Notes under the pieces: model-generated
The model's input: only the letters and a program-made list of their open reading frames with translations
Database searches by the model: none
Told to the model about the DNA's origin: nothing
Position numbers and translations under genes: made by a program
From: Acidianus hospitalis
GTDB lineage: Archaea > Thermoproteota > Thermoprotei_A > Sulfolobales > Sulfolobaceae
DNA length: 6,241 nucleotides
Reading direction: 5' to 3'
Assembly (NCBI GenBank): GCA_003086435.1
Contig: QEFD01000080.1
Coordinates: 1 to 6,241 of the forward strand
Shown: positions 5,984 to 6,241 of the stretch, piece by piece
Layout: every line of letters starts with the position of its first letter
Numbering within the stretch: position 1 is the stretch's first letter

Positions 5984-6241
5984 TTTAATTCACTCAATAT
6001 TTTTACTGCTATTTTCTTAATATTACTTTCTTTAGTTGAAAGTTCCTCTAAATATTTTATTTGGTTTAGTATATTTTCTTTAGTTATAAAACCTTGTTTT
6101 ATTAATTCCAATGAATATTTCCAAGCATAAATCCTGACTGAAGGTTTCTTATGACTTAAAAACTCATAATATCTATCTTTATCAGAAGGTTGGATAATAC
6201 CTAGTTCTACCAATTTAGGGAAAAGTTTCCAGGCTTTTTTC
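5980..6241 (-). CDS. HEAT-like helical-repeat protein, C-terminal part only
   Basis: The frame is open from the window edge, and the first 86 visible residues end at the TGA at 5982-5980. A TTG at 6213 is a possible start, but nine in-frame codons precede it and the repeat pattern begins before it, so I regard the gene as cut by the edge. AWKLFPKLVELGII (3-16) and AWKYSLELIKQGFI (39-52) recur with a 36-residue period, and IAVKILSEL begins another unit at 77. This is HEAT/armadillo-like, meaning a curved helical scaffold for protein contacts. No catalytic motif is visible. It is translationally coupled to the FAD oxidoreductase by the 4-base ATGA overlap and may be a partner or maturation scaffold for it. 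The first 18 visible residues are encoded by the terminal inverted repeat and look native here, because they fit the repeat register. Confidence 0.75.
   Translation of the reverse strand, partial: KKAWKLFPKLVELGIIQPSDKDRYYEFLSHKKPSVRIYAWKYSLELIKQGFITKENILNQIKYLEELSTKESNIKKIAVKILSELK
6187..6241 (-). repeat. Right arm of the 55-bp perfect terminal inverted repeat
   Basis: This is the perfect reverse complement of bases 1-55. In this arm the sequence is in-frame coding sequence of the HEAT-like gene and agrees with its 36-residue repeat register, so this is the more likely original location. The inner boundary is sharp, with no similarity to the left side beyond base 6187. The outer extent is unknown. 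Confidence 0.97.

Overview
The window is AT-rich archaeal DNA, most likely from a thermoacidophile of the Sulfolobales. The clearest marker is a 62-residue protein at 1494-1682 that is almost residue-for-residue a Sul7d/Sso7d chromatin protein, a family known only from this order. Its [11 protein letters not shown] start and short Lys-rich tail look Acidianus-like to me, from memory. Supporting signs are short intergenic gaps, TATA boxes about 22-28 bases upstream of start codons (leaderless transcripts), no strong Shine-Dalgarno sequences, and a potassium-independent type of pyruvate kinase.

Layout. Positions 1-1266 (minus) hold most of a radical SAM protein that runs off the left edge. A 227-base spacer with several dyads separates it from the divergent Sul7d gene (1494-1682, plus), followed by a T-rich terminator and a stand-alone ATP-cone protein (1764-2045, plus). 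The 48 bases between this gene and the convergent next gene look like the body of a C/D box guide RNA. From 2094 to the right edge everything is on the minus strand. In transcription order (right to left) these are a HEAT-like helical-repeat protein cut by the edge, a DadA-like FAD oxidoreductase overlapping it by 4 bases, a promoter, a Cys-rich TPR-like protein abutting pyruvate kinase with no gap, a GNAT acetyltransferase closely resembling the Sulfolobus Alba acetyltransferase Pat, and a COG2522-type HTH regulator.

How the genes relate. Three operon-like units are visible: HEAT protein/FAD oxidoreductase, TPR-like protein/pyruvate kinase, and single genes with their own TATA boxes. Sul7d and the Pat-like enzyme both belong to chromatin biology but are not co-transcribed.

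The most unusual feature is that the first 55 and last 55 bases are perfect reverse complements, and identity stops abruptly at base 56. On the right this sequence is native coding sequence of the HEAT-like gene. On the left it lies antisense, fused in frame to the radical SAM gene. This may be a real inverted repeat flanking a 6.1 kb segment, or an assembly or chimera artefact. The exact length and exact terminal position favour an artefact, but the sequence alone cannot settle it. The best candidate for an unannotated functional element is the guide RNA at about 2036-2099.
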